From VRUE01 sp963796705 (GTDB lineage: Bacteria; Actinomycetota; Thermoleophilia; Solirubrobacterales; 70-9), in contig CAWCMK010000002.1 of the NCBI GenBank assembly GCA_963796705.1, positions 496,001 to 560,000 of the forward strand: 64,000 bases of DNA, in the 5' to 3' direction. A program made the translations under genes and the position numbers. The notes below the pieces were generated by a model, which made no database searches, was not told the origin of the DNA, and was given only the letters and a program-made list of their open reading frames with translations. Shown in pieces: positions 1 to 8,619 of the stretch (positions are counted from its first letter, which is position 1; each line of letters starts with the position of its first letter).

Positions 1-53
1 CTTTCGGGCCGGTGCAACCAGCTCCTCTCTATCGACGGGCCAAATAGCGGCGT

Positions 54-929
54 ATGGCACCATTCTTCCCCGTGAGGGGGTCTAGAGGACTGGTTGGCGG
101 CTCAGCGGTGGCGGTCACCCTTTTTTCCTGCGCAGGCGTGCTCTCGGGGGTCGCGCACGCCTCCGATTTGCGGGTCATTGAACTCGGCGGCGCCTCGGGC
201 GGCTCCCCGAAGATGCTGCGCGCTCCCAGATACCCAAGGCGCCCCCGGGGCGCGCTCGCCAGCAGCGTCAAAGTGCCCGACTTCTCCGAAGAAGGGCTGC
301 GCACCAACGGGCGGATCTTCGGAACCGACCCCCGTGAAGGCGCCTATTCCTGCTCGGGAACGGCCCTCAGCACCCCGAGCCGCTCGATCGTCCTCACGGC
401 CGGGCACTGCGTGCAGGAGGCTGGGCGCACCGGCAGGGACCTGGTCTTCATCCCAGCCTATGACCACGGTCGGCGACCCTTCGGCAGCTTCTCCGCCGAA
501 CTCGCTTACCTGATGCCACAGTGGCGCCAGCACGAAAATCCCGACTTCGACGTCGCCGCGCTCAAGGTCGCGCCTAACGAGCTCGGCTATCTGACCGACG
601 TCGTCGGCGGTCGCGGCTACGTGACCGGGCGCTCGCGGGAATCTGGATTTGAAATATTCGGTTATCCGGCAGCGGCCCTGAAGGGCGAAGAACTCCGCAG
701 CTGCCACTCGCACGGGCTTGGCAGCGACATGCTCACCGACCGCTTCCCCGGTCCGCCGACGATGCCGGGCACCTGCGACATGGCAGGAGGCTCGAGCGGC
801 GGCGCCTGGGTAGTCGATGGGGCATATATCGACGGCGTCACGAGCTACGGCTATTCCGGCAATCCCGACCGCCTCTACACCTCCTACTTCGGGCAGGCGA
901 TCGGACACTTTCTCTCCCAGCTGCCCTGA
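54..929 (+). CDS. Secreted trypsin-like serine protease
   Basis: A 291-residue secreted S1-family peptidase, probably of the V8/glutamyl-endopeptidase-like group. Residues 1-36 form a signal peptide ending in AHA. The catalytic triad is visible: His119 in LTAGHC, Asp167 in NPDFDVAAL and Ser249 in GGSSGG. Cys pairs around TAGHC and upstream of the Ser suggest disulphides. It is expected to act outside the cell; the substrate is unknown. A paralogue with the same domain order lies at 40079-41017. The gene is alone and convergent with the phosphoesterase remnant. No clear ribosome binding site is visible at the ATG, so the start is the least certain part. Confidence 0.85.
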   Translation: MAPFFPVRGSRGLVGGSAVAVTLFSCAGVLSGVAHASDLRVIELGGASGGSPKMLRAPRYPRRPRGALASSVKVPDFSEEGLRTNGRIFGTDPREGAYSCSGTALSTPSRSIVLTAGHCVQEAGRTGRDLVFIPAYDHGRRPFGSFSAELAYLMPQWRQHENPDFDVAALKVAPNELGYLTDVVGGRGYVTGRSRESGFEIFGYPAAALKGEELRSCHSHGLGSDMLTDRFPGPPTMPGTCDMAGGSSGGAWVVDGAYIDGVTSYGYSGNPDRLYTSYFGQAIGHFLSQLP

Positions 930-936
930 GCGAGGG

Positions 937-1248
937 CTATTCGCCGCCGCCGCTTTCTTCGAGCAGGGGAGCTGCGAATGAATGCACCTTCCTCCTTCCG
1001 GCTTCCGCGACGCGGCTGAGGCCGAAGAGGTCCTCAGCAGAAGCCAGAAGCGAGTAAGGGTTATAAGCGGCGCCGTCAGTTGCCCCGGGCGACACGAAGG
1101 GCGATACGAGCAGGGTGCCGACCTGCAGGGGAGGGATCGCCGGAGCCCCGGCCGCCGCCGTTTCGTCGAGCTGATCGAAGGTGATGATCAGCAGGCTGTC
1201 GTTCTTATAAGCGGGCGAGGAGACGATCTTCGGCACCCATTCGGCTCT
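937..1248 (-). pseudogene. C-terminal remnant of a phosphoesterase (PF04185-type)
   Basis: About 100 codons resemble only the C-terminal end of the phosphoesterase family that includes acid phosphatases and phospholipase C-like enzymes. Recognisable pieces are LLIITFDQLDE, then VGTLLVSPFVSPGATDG, then YNPYSLLASAEDLFGL. The catalytic N-terminal two thirds are absent. Homology stops near 1248 and cysA ends at 1298, so the 5' part has been lost at the edge of the sulfate transporter operon. The open frame continues upstream into cysA, but that part is antisense-frame noise. It is unlikely to be functional. Confidence 0.6.
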
Positions 1249-1297
1249 AATAGCGGCTGGCGAGGTGGGGCGGGGCGCTACCCGCACCGTCGCCCCT

Positions 1298-2341
1298 TCA
1301 GACGGCCGCGGAGGAGACCTCTTTGTCGCCGCCGTCCTGCGCACGATGGGGAGTCGATGCTCCGTCGTGTCTGGAAGGTGGCTGATTGCCGTTGAAGCTC
1401 TTAGTTTCGCCGGGACGCAGGTAGACAATTTGTCCCTCGCGCAGCTCGAGCTGCTGCAGCTCGGCACGGGTCAGTTGTGCCCAGGCCTCGGTACCGTCGG
1501 CGAGCTTGAACTCGATGCGGATCTCGAATCCCAGGGCGACGATGCGCTGCACCATCGCCTCCTGGGTGTTCTCGTCGGGATCAAGGACCACGGTCATATC
1601 GTGCGGGCGCACGTAGTGGTCGCCCAAGCGGTTGACCTCGCCGACGAAGCTCATCACGAACTCGTTGGCCGGATGGTCGTAGAGATGGTCCGCGGATCCC
1701 GACTGCTCGACGCGTCCCTCGTTCATCACGACCAGCTGCCCGGCGACGTCCATCGCCTCCTCCTGATCGTGGGTGACGAAGATCGTCGTCACGTGCATCT
1801 CGTCGTGCAGGTTGCGCAGCCAGGCACGCAGATCCTTGCGGACTTTTGCGTCGAGGGCCCCGAAAGGCTCGTCCAAGAGCAGCACCTGTGGCTCGACGGC
1901 GAGCGCCCGCGCCAGCGCCATTCGCTGCCGCTGGCCGCCCGAGAGCTGGGACGGATAGCGGTCGGCGAGCCCCTCGAGCTGGACCAGGGTCAGCAGCTCG
2001 TGGACCCGAGTGGAAATCTTCGCCTTGTCCCACTTGCGAATCTTCAGCCCGAAGCCGACGTTCTCATAGACGGTCATGTGCTTGAAGGCGGCGTAGTGTT
2101 GGAACACGAAGCCGACTTCGCGCTTCTGGGTCGGCTTTTTGGAGACGTCCTCGCCGTCTATCAGTACGCGTCCCGAGTCCAGTTTCTCCAACCCGGCGAT
2201 CGCCCGAAGCAGGGTCGACTTGCCGGAACCACTGGGGCCGAGCAGAGCGGTCAGGGACCCGTCCGGCACCTCGATCGATACATCTCTGAGCGCCTGAAAG
2301 TCACCGAATCGCTTGTTGGCTCTCTTGACTGAGATTCCCAT
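1298..2341 (-). CDS. cysA: Sulfate/thiosulfate ABC transporter ATP-binding protein CysA
   Basis: The ATPase that powers sulfate or thiosulfate import. Walker A is GPSGSGKST (residues 35-43), the signature LSGGQRQR (133-140), Walker B VLLLDEPF (153-160) and the switch His191. The C-terminal region (about 235-310) is the TOBE-like regulatory domain of CysA/PotA ATPases, followed by a poorly conserved tail. At 347 residues it has the usual family length. It is the last gene of a four-gene operon; its ATG overlaps the cysW stop (TGATG), so translation is probably coupled. Specificity for sulfate is inferred from the neighbours. Confidence 0.93.
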   Translation of the reverse strand: MGISVKRANKRFGDFQALRDVSIEVPDGSLTALLGPSGSGKSTLLRAIAGLEKLDSGRVLIDGEDVSKKPTQKREVGFVFQHYAAFKHMTVYENVGFGLKIRKWDKAKISTRVHELLTLVQLEGLADRYPSQLSGGQRQRMALARALAVEPQVLLLDEPFGALDAKVRKDLRAWLRNLHDEMHVTTIFVTHDQEEAMDVAGQLVVMNEGRVEQSGSADHLYDHPANEFVMSFVGEVNRLGDHYVRPHDMTVVLDPDENTQEAMVQRIVALGFEIRIEFKLADGTEAWAQLTRAELQQLELREGQIVYLRPGETKSFNGNQPPSRHDGASTPHRAQDGGDKEVSSAAV

Positions 2342-3144
2342 CAGGCGACCTCCTTTCGTTTCAGCAGGTTCATCGCCAAGAGCGTCATCAGGGCGATCAG
2401 GGCCAGGAGCACCGCGGCCCCGAACGCGCCAGGCAGGTTGAAGTTTTCGTACTGCTTCTGGACGAACAGCGGCAGCGTCTGGGTCTGGCCGGAGATCGAG
2501 CCGGAGACGACGGAGACAGCGCCGAACTCGCCGAGCACGCGGGCGGTTGTGAGGACGACGCCGTAGGCGACGCCCCAGCGGATTGCCGGCAGGGTTACGC
2601 GCCAGAAGGTCTGCCAGGCGCTGGCGCCGAGTGTCTGGGCGGCCTGCTCCTGCTCGGTGCCGATCTCCTGCAGCACCGGGACCGTCTCTCGCACCACGAA
2701 CGGCAGCGACACGAATGTGCTCGCCAACACCATCCCCGGGACCGAGAAGAGGACCTTGATGCCCGCTTCGGAGAGGGCCGGTTCGAGCCAGCCCTGCCGA
2801 CCGTAGAGAATGAACAGCGAAAGCCCGATGACGACCGGGGAGATCGCGAACGGGAGGTTGATCACCGCGTCGAGCAGGGCGCTGCCCCGTACCCGGTGGC
2901 GGACTAGCAGCAGCGCGCAGCCGACCCCGAAGACGGTGTTCAGCGGCACGGCGATGGCCACCATGACCAGCGTCAGCTTCAGCGCGTGCAAGCCGTCGGG
3001 GGAGGTGATCGCCTCGAGCGGCGGCGCGGCGCCATGTTCGAAGGTCTTGTAAAGGATGAAGCCGAGCGGCAGCAATAGCAACAGGAAGACGTAGCCAAGG
3101 CCGAGGACTCGCAGGGTCCAGCGGCTGCTCCTAGCGCTGCCCAT
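2341..3144 (-). CDS. cysW: Sulfate ABC transporter permease CysW
   Basis: Inner-membrane permease of the sulfate/thiosulfate importer, 267 residues with about six membrane helices. The EAA-type loop that docks on CysA is visible as EQAAQTLGASAWQTFWRVTL, followed by the ALGEFGAV stretch typical of CysT/CysW/ModB permeases (here VLGEFGAVSVVSG). It is expected to pair with CysT in a heterodimer. Its start lies 14 bases inside the end of cysT and its stop shares one base with cysA, so the operon is tightly packed. Confidence 0.92.
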   Translation of the reverse strand: MGSARSSRWTLRVLGLGYVFLLLLLPLGFILYKTFEHGAAPPLEAITSPDGLHALKLTLVMVAIAVPLNTVFGVGCALLLVRHRVRGSALLDAVINLPFAISPVVIGLSLFILYGRQGWLEPALSEAGIKVLFSVPGMVLASTFVSLPFVVRETVPVLQEIGTEQEQAAQTLGASAWQTFWRVTLPAIRWGVAYGVVLTTARVLGEFGAVSVVSGSISGQTQTLPLFVQKQYENFNLPGAFGAAVLLALIALMTLLAMNLLKRKEVA

Positions 3145-4051
3145 CGTCGTCCTCCCGGGGCGCGGCGATCGCCGCGTCGCCGCTCATCGGCATGTTGAGT
3201 GGGCCGCCGCCGGAGCGTTCGTGCCGCGTGCTCCAGCGCTGAATCAGGCTGACCAAAACGAGGCAGGCCAGCGAGGCGCCGAGGAGCACGATCGAGACCG
3301 CCGCCGCGCCGGTTTCGTTGCCGGACTCGATCTGCTGACGAATGAAGACCGAGGAGACCATCGTGCTCGGCAGTCCGCCGGCGAACAGCAGGACGGACCC
3401 GAACTCGCCCAGTGCCCGAGCGTAGGCGAGGGCGACGCCGGCGCCGAGTCCGGGCAGCAGGTTGGGGAATATGATGCGACGGAAGACCGTCACGCCGCCG
3501 GCGCCAAGCGAGGCGGCCGCCTCCTCCATATCGCGATCCATCTCCATCAGCAGCGGTTGCACCGCCCTGACGACGAAGGGCAGGGTCACGAAGAGGAGGG
3601 CGACCACGACCGCAGCACGAGTCAGGGCGATGTTGATCCCTAGCGGGCTCTTCTCACCCCAGAGCTCAATCAGGATCAGACTGGCGACGATCGTGGGCAG
3701 CGCGAATGGCAGGTCGATCACTGCGTTGATGGCCGCCTTGCCCGGGAACTCATCGCGGACCAAGAGCCAGGCGAGGATCGTGCCGAAGACGGCGTTGATC
3801 AGCACCACAATCAGCGAGGCAATCAAGGTCAACTCGAGCGAGCGCAGGGCCTGCGGCGAGCTGACCTGTTCGAGAAAGTTGCCGAGCCCTTGGCTGAGCG
3901 CCTTGTCGGTCATCGCCGCGATCGGCAGCAGCACGATGACGCTCAGGTAGAGCACGATCAAGCCGCGGCCGAAGTTGGCGCCGACCCCGGGCAAGCGGGT
4001 GCTCGCCCGGGGTCGCGCCGCCCCGCGATCGGTGAGAGCCCCGGCCTCCAT
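3131..4051 (-). CDS. cysT: Sulfate ABC transporter permease CysT
   Basis: Second permease subunit of the sulfate importer (also called CysU), 306 residues. It has about six membrane helices, an EAA loop at EEAAASLGAGGVTVFRR and the ARALGEFGSVLLF segment characteristic of CysT. The N-terminal 25 residues and the C-terminal Gly/Pro-rich tail are not conserved. Its ATG overlaps the stop of the binding-protein gene by one base (TGATG), and it overlaps cysW by 14 bases. The gene order sbp-cysT-cysW-cysA is the classical one. Confidence 0.92.
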   Translation of the reverse strand: MEAGALTDRGAARPRASTRLPGVGANFGRGLIVLYLSVIVLLPIAAMTDKALSQGLGNFLEQVSSPQALRSLELTLIASLIVVLINAVFGTILAWLLVRDEFPGKAAINAVIDLPFALPTIVASLILIELWGEKSPLGINIALTRAAVVVALLFVTLPFVVRAVQPLLMEMDRDMEEAAASLGAGGVTVFRRIIFPNLLPGLGAGVALAYARALGEFGSVLLFAGGLPSTMVSSVFIRQQIESGNETGAAAVSIVLLGASLACLVLVSLIQRWSTRHERSGGGPLNMPMSGDAAIAAPREDDDGQR

Positions 4052-5094
4052 CAGCCTGAGGTGGAGACTCCGAGTTCACCCTCGATCTTGGCCACCGATC
4101 CGGTTTCTTCGTCGAAGAACTGTTCATTGACCTTGTCCCAGCCGCCGAACTTGCCGATCGTGAACAGGTTCTTTGGCGCCGGGAACTGCTTTGGGTCCAC
4201 CAGGCTTGGGTTGACCGGTCGGTAGCCGTTTTCCGCCCACAGTTCCTGGCCCCTGTTGGACCAGAGGAACTGGAGGAAGTCTTCGGCCGCCGGCTCGGGC
4301 GCTTCCTTGGTGACGGCGATCGGGGTTTCGATCTGGATCGTTGAGGGCGGGATGACGTATTCGAATCCTTCGCCTTCCTTTTCAGTCTTGATCGCTTCGT
4401 TCTCGTAGGTGAGCAGCACGTCACCCTCGCCCTGACTGAAGGCCGAGAAGGCGTCGCGGCCGCTCCCTGGCTGCGCCACGGTCTTTTCGAGCACCGTCTT
4501 CACGGCTTCCAGTGCCTGAGTGGGCGAGTCACCTTCTTCAAGCGCCGCGCCGTAGACGGCCATCAGATTCCAGCGGGCCGAGCCCGAACTGAAGGGGTTC
4601 GGGGTGACGACCTTGACGTTCTTCGTCTCGATGTCCTTGAAGGATTTGATCCCGTCCGGGTTGCCCTTCTTGACCATGATCACGACGATTGAGTCGGTGG
4701 CGATCCCGTGGTACATATTCGCTTCCCAGTTCTTGGAGACCAGTTCGCCTTCTTCGACCAGCCGTTCCATGTCGCCGGCCTGCGAGAAGTGGACGATGGA
4801 GGCCGGCTGGCCGGCCGCGACCGCGCGGCTCTGGTCGCCTGAGGCGCCGAACGAGTTGCTGAAGCTGACGCCCCTGCCCTGCGGCGTCTTTTCGAAGGCG
4901 GGCTCGAGGGTTTCGGCATAGACCGATTCAGGCGTCGAGTAGCCGACCACGTCGAGTTTGGCGCCCCCGGAGGAGGACGAGCTCGAGCTGCTCCCGCATC
5001 CGGCGGCGAGGAGACCGAGCAGCAGGGCAAAGAGGGTGGCCGGGAGGGCCACCGTCACGCTGCGCCGCCGGGTTACTTTGCGCGCGTTACGCAT
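4051..5094 (-). CDS. Sulfate-binding lipoprotein (Sbp/CysP)
   Basis: Extracytoplasmic solute-binding protein of the sulfate ABC importer, 347 residues. It begins with a lipoprotein signal peptide whose lipobox is LLAAGC (Cys33), followed by a Ser-rich tether. The mature part matches the Sbp/CysP family, with VVGYSTPESVYAETLEPAF near the start and NSFGASGDQSRAV as ligand-loop region. It is the first gene of the operon. GGAAGG lies about 8 bases before the ATG and a repeat-rich control region lies directly upstream. Whether sulfate or thiosulfate is preferred cannot be read from the sequence. Confidence 0.9.
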   Translation of the reverse strand: MRNARKVTRRRSVTVALPATLFALLLGLLAAGCGSSSSSSSSGGAKLDVVGYSTPESVYAETLEPAFEKTPQGRGVSFSNSFGASGDQSRAVAAGQPASIVHFSQAGDMERLVEEGELVSKNWEANMYHGIATDSIVVIMVKKGNPDGIKSFKDIETKNVKVVTPNPFSSGSARWNLMAVYGAALEEGDSPTQALEAVKTVLEKTVAQPGSGRDAFSAFSQGEGDVLLTYENEAIKTEKEGEGFEYVIPPSTIQIETPIAVTKEAPEPAAEDFLQFLWSNRGQELWAENGYRPVNPSLVDPKQFPAPKNLFTIGKFGGWDKVNEQFFDEETGSVAKIEGELGVSTSG

Positions 5095-5110
5095 AGAAGG
5101 ATTCCTTCCT

Positions 5111-5150
5111 ATGTTGACTAACTAACTTTCTTGACTAACTTAGTCTAAAT
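5111..5150 (-). promoter_or_regulatory. Putative operator upstream of the sulfate operon
   Basis: TTGACTAACT occurs twice, at 5114 and 5131, exactly 17 bases apart. The second copy belongs to a perfect 13-base palindrome, GACTAAcTTAGTC (5133-5145). The site sits 20-50 bases upstream of the binding-protein start and is AT-rich in a GC-rich setting. It probably binds a sulfur-responsive repressor. An Rrf2/CymR-like protein is one possibility, but this is inference. Confidence 0.5.
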
Positions 5151-5320
5151 TGCGATCCGCCACCGTAGCACAAAGTCGATCGGAGAACTTGAGAATCCTG
5201 CTCCTCAGGTCGCGCACGCAGCTCGGCCCGCGCGCCTTCCCTCGCGCAAATAGACTTAACTCCAAGCAGGCGTGGGACGTTGCTTGATCACGCATGGGAA
5301 TCAGCCGCCGGGAGGGAGAG

Positions 5321-6208
5321 ATGGAAGCGGGAGTCGTGAGGACGCCGGAGGAGGCCACACAGGGATTGCCCGACTTTCCATTTGAATCACGCTACGCGGA
5401 GATCGACGGCCTGCGCCTCGCCTACGTCGATGAGGGGGAGGGGCCGCCGGTCGTCTTCTTCCACGGCGAGCCGACTTGGTCCTATCTCTGGCGCAGGGTG
5501 ATCCCACCGGTGCGCGACGCCGGCTACCGCTGTATCGCTCCCGATTACGCAGGCTTCGGCCGCTCCGACAAGCCCACCGAGATCGGCTGGTACACCTATG
5601 ACCGTCACGTCGAGCTGATGTCGGCCCTGATCGAGAGCCTCGACCTTCGTGACGCGACCGCCGTAGTGCACGACTGGGGCGGGCCGATCGGTTTGCGCCT
5701 CGCGGTCGAACACCCTGAGCGCTTCTCGCGCATCGTGATCATGGAGACGGGTCCCTTCACCGGCCAGCAGAAGATGAGCGACGCATGGCTGAGTTTCCGC
5801 GACTTTGTCCGTGACAACGCCGAGTTGCCGGTCGGATTCCTGGTCCGCGGCGGCTGCAAGCAGGACCCCGGCGATCAGGTTATCGCCGCATATGAGGCAC
5901 CGTTCCCGACCCCCGAGTCAAAGGCGGGCGCCCGTGCCTTCCCGCTGATCCTCCCAACGGAGCCCGACGCACCGGGCGCCGCCGAGGGTCGCAGGGTGGC
6001 CGAGGCCTTGCGCGAGGATGACCGTCCGGCCCTGCTCCTCTGGGCCGACTCGGATCCGATCCTTCCATTCTCGGTCGGCGAGCGCACCTCCGAGCGCCTC
6101 AACTTCCCGGCACCGCGCCCGATCGAGGATGCCGGCCATTTCCTCCAGGAGGACAAGGGGGAGGAGATCGGCGCGATCCTTGCCGAGTGGCTTCGAGGCA
6201 GCTCCTAG
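5321..6208 (+). CDS. Haloalkane dehalogenase-like alpha/beta hydrolase
   Basis: 295 residues closely resembling the haloalkane dehalogenase family, which hydrolyses carbon-halogen bonds to alcohols. The N-terminus (RTPEEATQGLPDFPFE) and the HGEPTWSYLWR oxyanion-hole segment (48-58) are typical. The nucleophile elbow is VVHDWGGP, giving Asp118 and the halide-binding Trp119. The likely acid is Asp245 in WADSDP and the base is His273 in AGHFLQED. An ATG 27 bases upstream is in frame, but GGAGGGAG at 5311-5318 directly precedes the chosen ATG. Its stop overlaps that of the convergent phosphoesterase gene. Substrate is unknown; epoxide-hydrolase relatives share the fold. Confidence 0.8.
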   Translation: MEAGVVRTPEEATQGLPDFPFESRYAEIDGLRLAYVDEGEGPPVVFFHGEPTWSYLWRRVIPPVRDAGYRCIAPDYAGFGRSDKPTEIGWYTYDRHVELMSALIESLDLRDATAVVHDWGGPIGLRLAVEHPERFSRIVIMETGPFTGQQKMSDAWLSFRDFVRDNAELPVGFLVRGGCKQDPGDQVIAAYEAPFPTPESKAGARAFPLILPTEPDAPGAAEGRRVAEALREDDRPALLLWADSDPILPFSVGERTSERLNFPAPRPIEDAGHFLQEDKGEEIGAILAEWLRGSS

Positions 6209-7320
6209 CGTTGCCGCTTGAGCCGGCGCACGATAGCCCGCAGTTCCTCGCCGGAGCGCTCATCGAGCACTCGGACGCGGCGCGGGGTTCCCTCGGCCTC
6301 GACCCAGGTAACCGTTCCCGGCCAGTAGGGTCCGGGCGGCGTTCCGGGCTGGTGTAACGCCGAGGCGAAGGCCCAGCTGCCGGTGTTGTGGAGCCGGCCA
6401 CCGGAGGTGAGCCGCCACTCCCCGTCGCTCGCCTCGGGCCCGGGCCGATGCGTGTGGCCCATGATCACGTGCTCAGCGTCCAAGCGCAGGCGCGAGGCCA
6501 GCTCGGTCGCCGCCTCGATGCCGCTGCGGGTGATCGCCGCCGCCGAGAGCTCGGGGTCAAATTCGGCGTGCAGAGCCCGGTTGAGGGTCCACACTGTCGC
6601 CGGCACGCCGGCGCCGATCAGAGCCCGCCGCTGCCAGCGCACCAGGGCTCCGCGCTGTCGGTTGCGGCCGATGATCGCCCGCCAGGCGCGTTCGGAGGAG
6701 CCGCTGGAGCGAGCGGCGAGCGCGGCCTGCGCGAGTCCGAATGAGAACCCGTAAATCGGACGCAGGATCCGCTCGTAATCGCAAGGCGCCGCTTGCTGGG
6801 GGACCGGTCGGAAGACGCGCATCATCAGCGCCGCCGCAATGCACTCGATCCGCGGCAGGCTCATGTGGCAGTCCATGTAGTGGCCGTGGGTCGCGTAGAG
6901 GTCTGCACGGACCCTGAAACCCGGATAGGCGATGCGGAGGCTTGCCCGACCGAGCCAGCTGGCGATTGAGACGGCTGGCTCAACTCGGGGTTCATCAAGT
7001 TGCTCGAGCCCGAGCTCTGTTTCGCCGGCGGCCGCGTGGCGTTCGAGCAACGGCTCGGCCAGGCGGTGGTCATGATTGCCGGGGCAGATCACGACCTCCC
7101 GGTCACCGAGTACCTCGCCCAGGCCCTCGAAGAAGGGGCGGGCCGCGGCGAGGGCACGGGGGAGGGGAAGGTCGCGCATCTCGATCGCATCGCCGAGCAG
7201 GACGAGCCGCTCGGCGCCCTCGATCTCGGCGAATAGAGCCTCACGGACACCGGCGTCGGACAGAACGTCCTCGCCTCGACCGCTGCCGAGGTGCAGATCG
7301 GAGATGATCGCGGTTCGCAA
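6205..7320 (-). CDS. Calcineurin-like metallophosphoesterase
   Basis: About 371 residues from a TTG start. All metal-ligand motifs of the calcineurin-like fold are present in order: ISDLHLG, LGDAIE, CPGNHDHR, ATHGHYMD and IMGHTHRPG. It is expected to be a binuclear-metal hydrolase; the substrate (nucleotide, lipid or other phosphoester) is unknown. The frame is open upstream as far as 7413, but that would run into the divergent hydrolase gene. A TAGCGT hexamer lies exactly 7 bases before the TTG, which supports a leaderless start there. The 3' end overlaps the dehalogenase-like gene by 4 bases. Confidence 0.8.
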   Translation of the reverse strand: MRTAIISDLHLGSGRGEDVLSDAGVREALFAEIEGAERLVLLGDAIEMRDLPLPRALAAARPFFEGLGEVLGDREVVICPGNHDHRLAEPLLERHAAAGETELGLEQLDEPRVEPAVSIASWLGRASLRIAYPGFRVRADLYATHGHYMDCHMSLPRIECIAAALMMRVFRPVPQQAAPCDYERILRPIYGFSFGLAQAALAARSSGSSERAWRAIIGRNRQRGALVRWQRRALIGAGVPATVWTLNRALHAEFDPELSAAAITRSGIEAATELASRLRLDAEHVIMGHTHRPGPEASDGEWRLTSGGRLHNTGSWAFASALHQPGTPPGPYWPGTVTWVEAEGTPRRVRVLDERSGEELRAIVRRLKRQR

Positions 7321-7327
7321 GTGCCCA

Positions 7328-7368
7328 ACGCTAACCCCTGGCTCCCCAGCCAGGGTGCTCTCTAGACT
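7328..7368. promoter_or_regulatory. Divergent leaderless -10 elements
   Basis: Two -10-like hexamers stand back to back. TAGACT (7363-7368, plus strand) ends 7 bases before the ATG at 7376. TAGCGT (complement of 7328-7333) ends 7 bases before the minus-strand TTG at 7320. This geometry would place transcription starts at the first codon of both genes. No convincing -35 boxes are visible. Confidence 0.45.
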
Positions 7369-7375
7369 GAGTTGG

Positions 7376-8299
7376 ATGAGCGCTCTCAGCGACGAGCGGC
7401 TGGCCCCCGCCAACGGGATCGAGCTGGCCTACCAGGAGGTTGGTGATCTCGACGCAGAGCCGTTGATCCTGATCATGGGACTCGCAGCGCAGATGCTCGG
7501 CTGGGAGGAGGAGTTCTGCCTGATGCTCGCCGAACGCGGCTTCCGGGTCATCCGCTTCGATAACCGCGATATCGGTCACTCGACGATGATCAACTGGGCG
7601 GGGGTGCCCTCGCGCCTCGACATGCTGCTCGGGCGCCGCTCCACGGCCGCCTACCTGCTGAAGGATATGGCGGGTGACACCTTTGGCCTGATGGATCACC
7701 TGGGGCTCGAAGCGGCGCATGTGGCGGGCGCCTCGATGGGCGGGATGATTGCCCAGGAAATGGCGATCCGTCGGCCCGACCGGGTCCGTTCGATGGTCTC
7801 GATGATGTCGACAACCGGAGCCCGCTGGAGCAGTCAGCCGAGCCTCAAGGCCTGGGGTCTGCTGTTCGCCAAGTATCCGGTTACCCGCGCGGAATTCATC
7901 GACCGCGCCGTGCGGACCCTGACTGTGATGGGCTCCCCCCGCTATCCGATGAGCCGCGAGCGGATCGCCGAGCTGGCCGGGCAGATGTATGACCGCTCCC
8001 ACAATCCGGCTGGGATCGTCCGCCAGATGCACGCAATCAGCGCCTCCGGGGATCGCACCCCGCGGCTGCGAGAGGTCCACGTTCCGACCACCGTCCTGCA
8101 CGGCAGCGCCGACCCACTGGCGCGTCCGGCGGGAGGACGCGCTACCGCAAGGGCCGTACCCGGCGCCCGCCTGCGGATCTTCGATGGCATGGGCCACGAC
8201 CTACCGCGCGACCTGTGGGCCGAGTTCGTCGAGGAGTTCGCGGCGACGGCCGCGCGCGCCGGCGGCTCGGCGGTGAGGAGTTCGGCGAAGGCCGCCTGA
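7376..8299 (+). CDS. Alpha/beta hydrolase
   Basis: 307 residues of the alpha/beta hydrolase fold. The nucleophile is Ser120 in VAGASMGGM; the triad is completed by Asp246 in HGSADPLA and His274 in GMGHDLP. The segment RVIRFDNRDIGHS is typical of the esterase/aclacinomycin-methylesterase-like group often annotated only as hydrolase. The ATG is preceded by TAGACT and a 7-base spacer, suggesting leaderless expression; no Shine-Dalgarno is present. It is divergent from the metallophosphoesterase. No operon partner indicates a substrate. Confidence 0.82.
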   Translation: MSALSDERLAPANGIELAYQEVGDLDAEPLILIMGLAAQMLGWEEEFCLMLAERGFRVIRFDNRDIGHSTMINWAGVPSRLDMLLGRRSTAAYLLKDMAGDTFGLMDHLGLEAAHVAGASMGGMIAQEMAIRRPDRVRSMVSMMSTTGARWSSQPSLKAWGLLFAKYPVTRAEFIDRAVRTLTVMGSPRYPMSRERIAELAGQMYDRSHNPAGIVRQMHAISASGDRTPRLREVHVPTTVLHGSADPLARPAGGRATARAVPGARLRIFDGMGHDLPRDLWAEFVEEFAATAARAGGSAVRSSAKAA

Positions 8300-8311
8300 G
8301 CTTTGCGGCGA

Positions 8312-8395
8312 TGCGGCTGAAAGGAGTCGAACCTTCACGGGCGCTAGCCCACACGGACCTGAACCGTGCGCGTCTACCAGTTCCGCCACAGCCGC
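8312..8395 (-). tRNA. tRNA-Leu (CAG)
   Basis: The minus strand folds as a class II tRNA with a 7-bp acceptor stem (GCGGCTG/CAGCCGC), anticodon loop containing TTCAGGT (anticodon CAG), a long variable arm, a GGTTCGACTCC T-arm and discriminator A. CCA is not encoded. Confidence 0.92.
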
Positions 8396-8487
8396 GGGAG
8401 CAGCCAATCTACCGGTTGCAAACGCCCCGGTCGTCCACGTCGGCGGGTCGTGACCCAACCGCGCGGACCGCTAAAGTGGCGCCATCT

Positions 8488-8560
8488 GCCGCTATCGTCT
8501 AGGGGACTAGGACGCCGGATTCTCAGTCCGGAAACCGGGGTTCGAATCCCCGTAGCGGTA
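8488..8560 (+). tRNA. tRNA-Glu (CTC), integration anchor
   Basis: A complete tRNA: acceptor GCCGCTA/TAGCGGT with a G1-U72 pair as in other actinobacterial tRNA-Glu, D-arm TCGTCTAGGGGACTAGGA, anticodon stem CCGGA/TCCGG with loop TTCTCAG (anticodon CTC), and T-arm CGGGGTTCGAATCCCCG. CCA is not encoded. The 3' half from the anticodon loop onward is repeated four times downstream, as expected if it is an attachment site. Confidence 0.95.
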
Positions 8561-8619
8561 TCCCAAGAGCCAGCCAAGATTGCTTGCGCCGGGTCCAAGC
8601 CCGTGCTTTTCTAGGTTCA

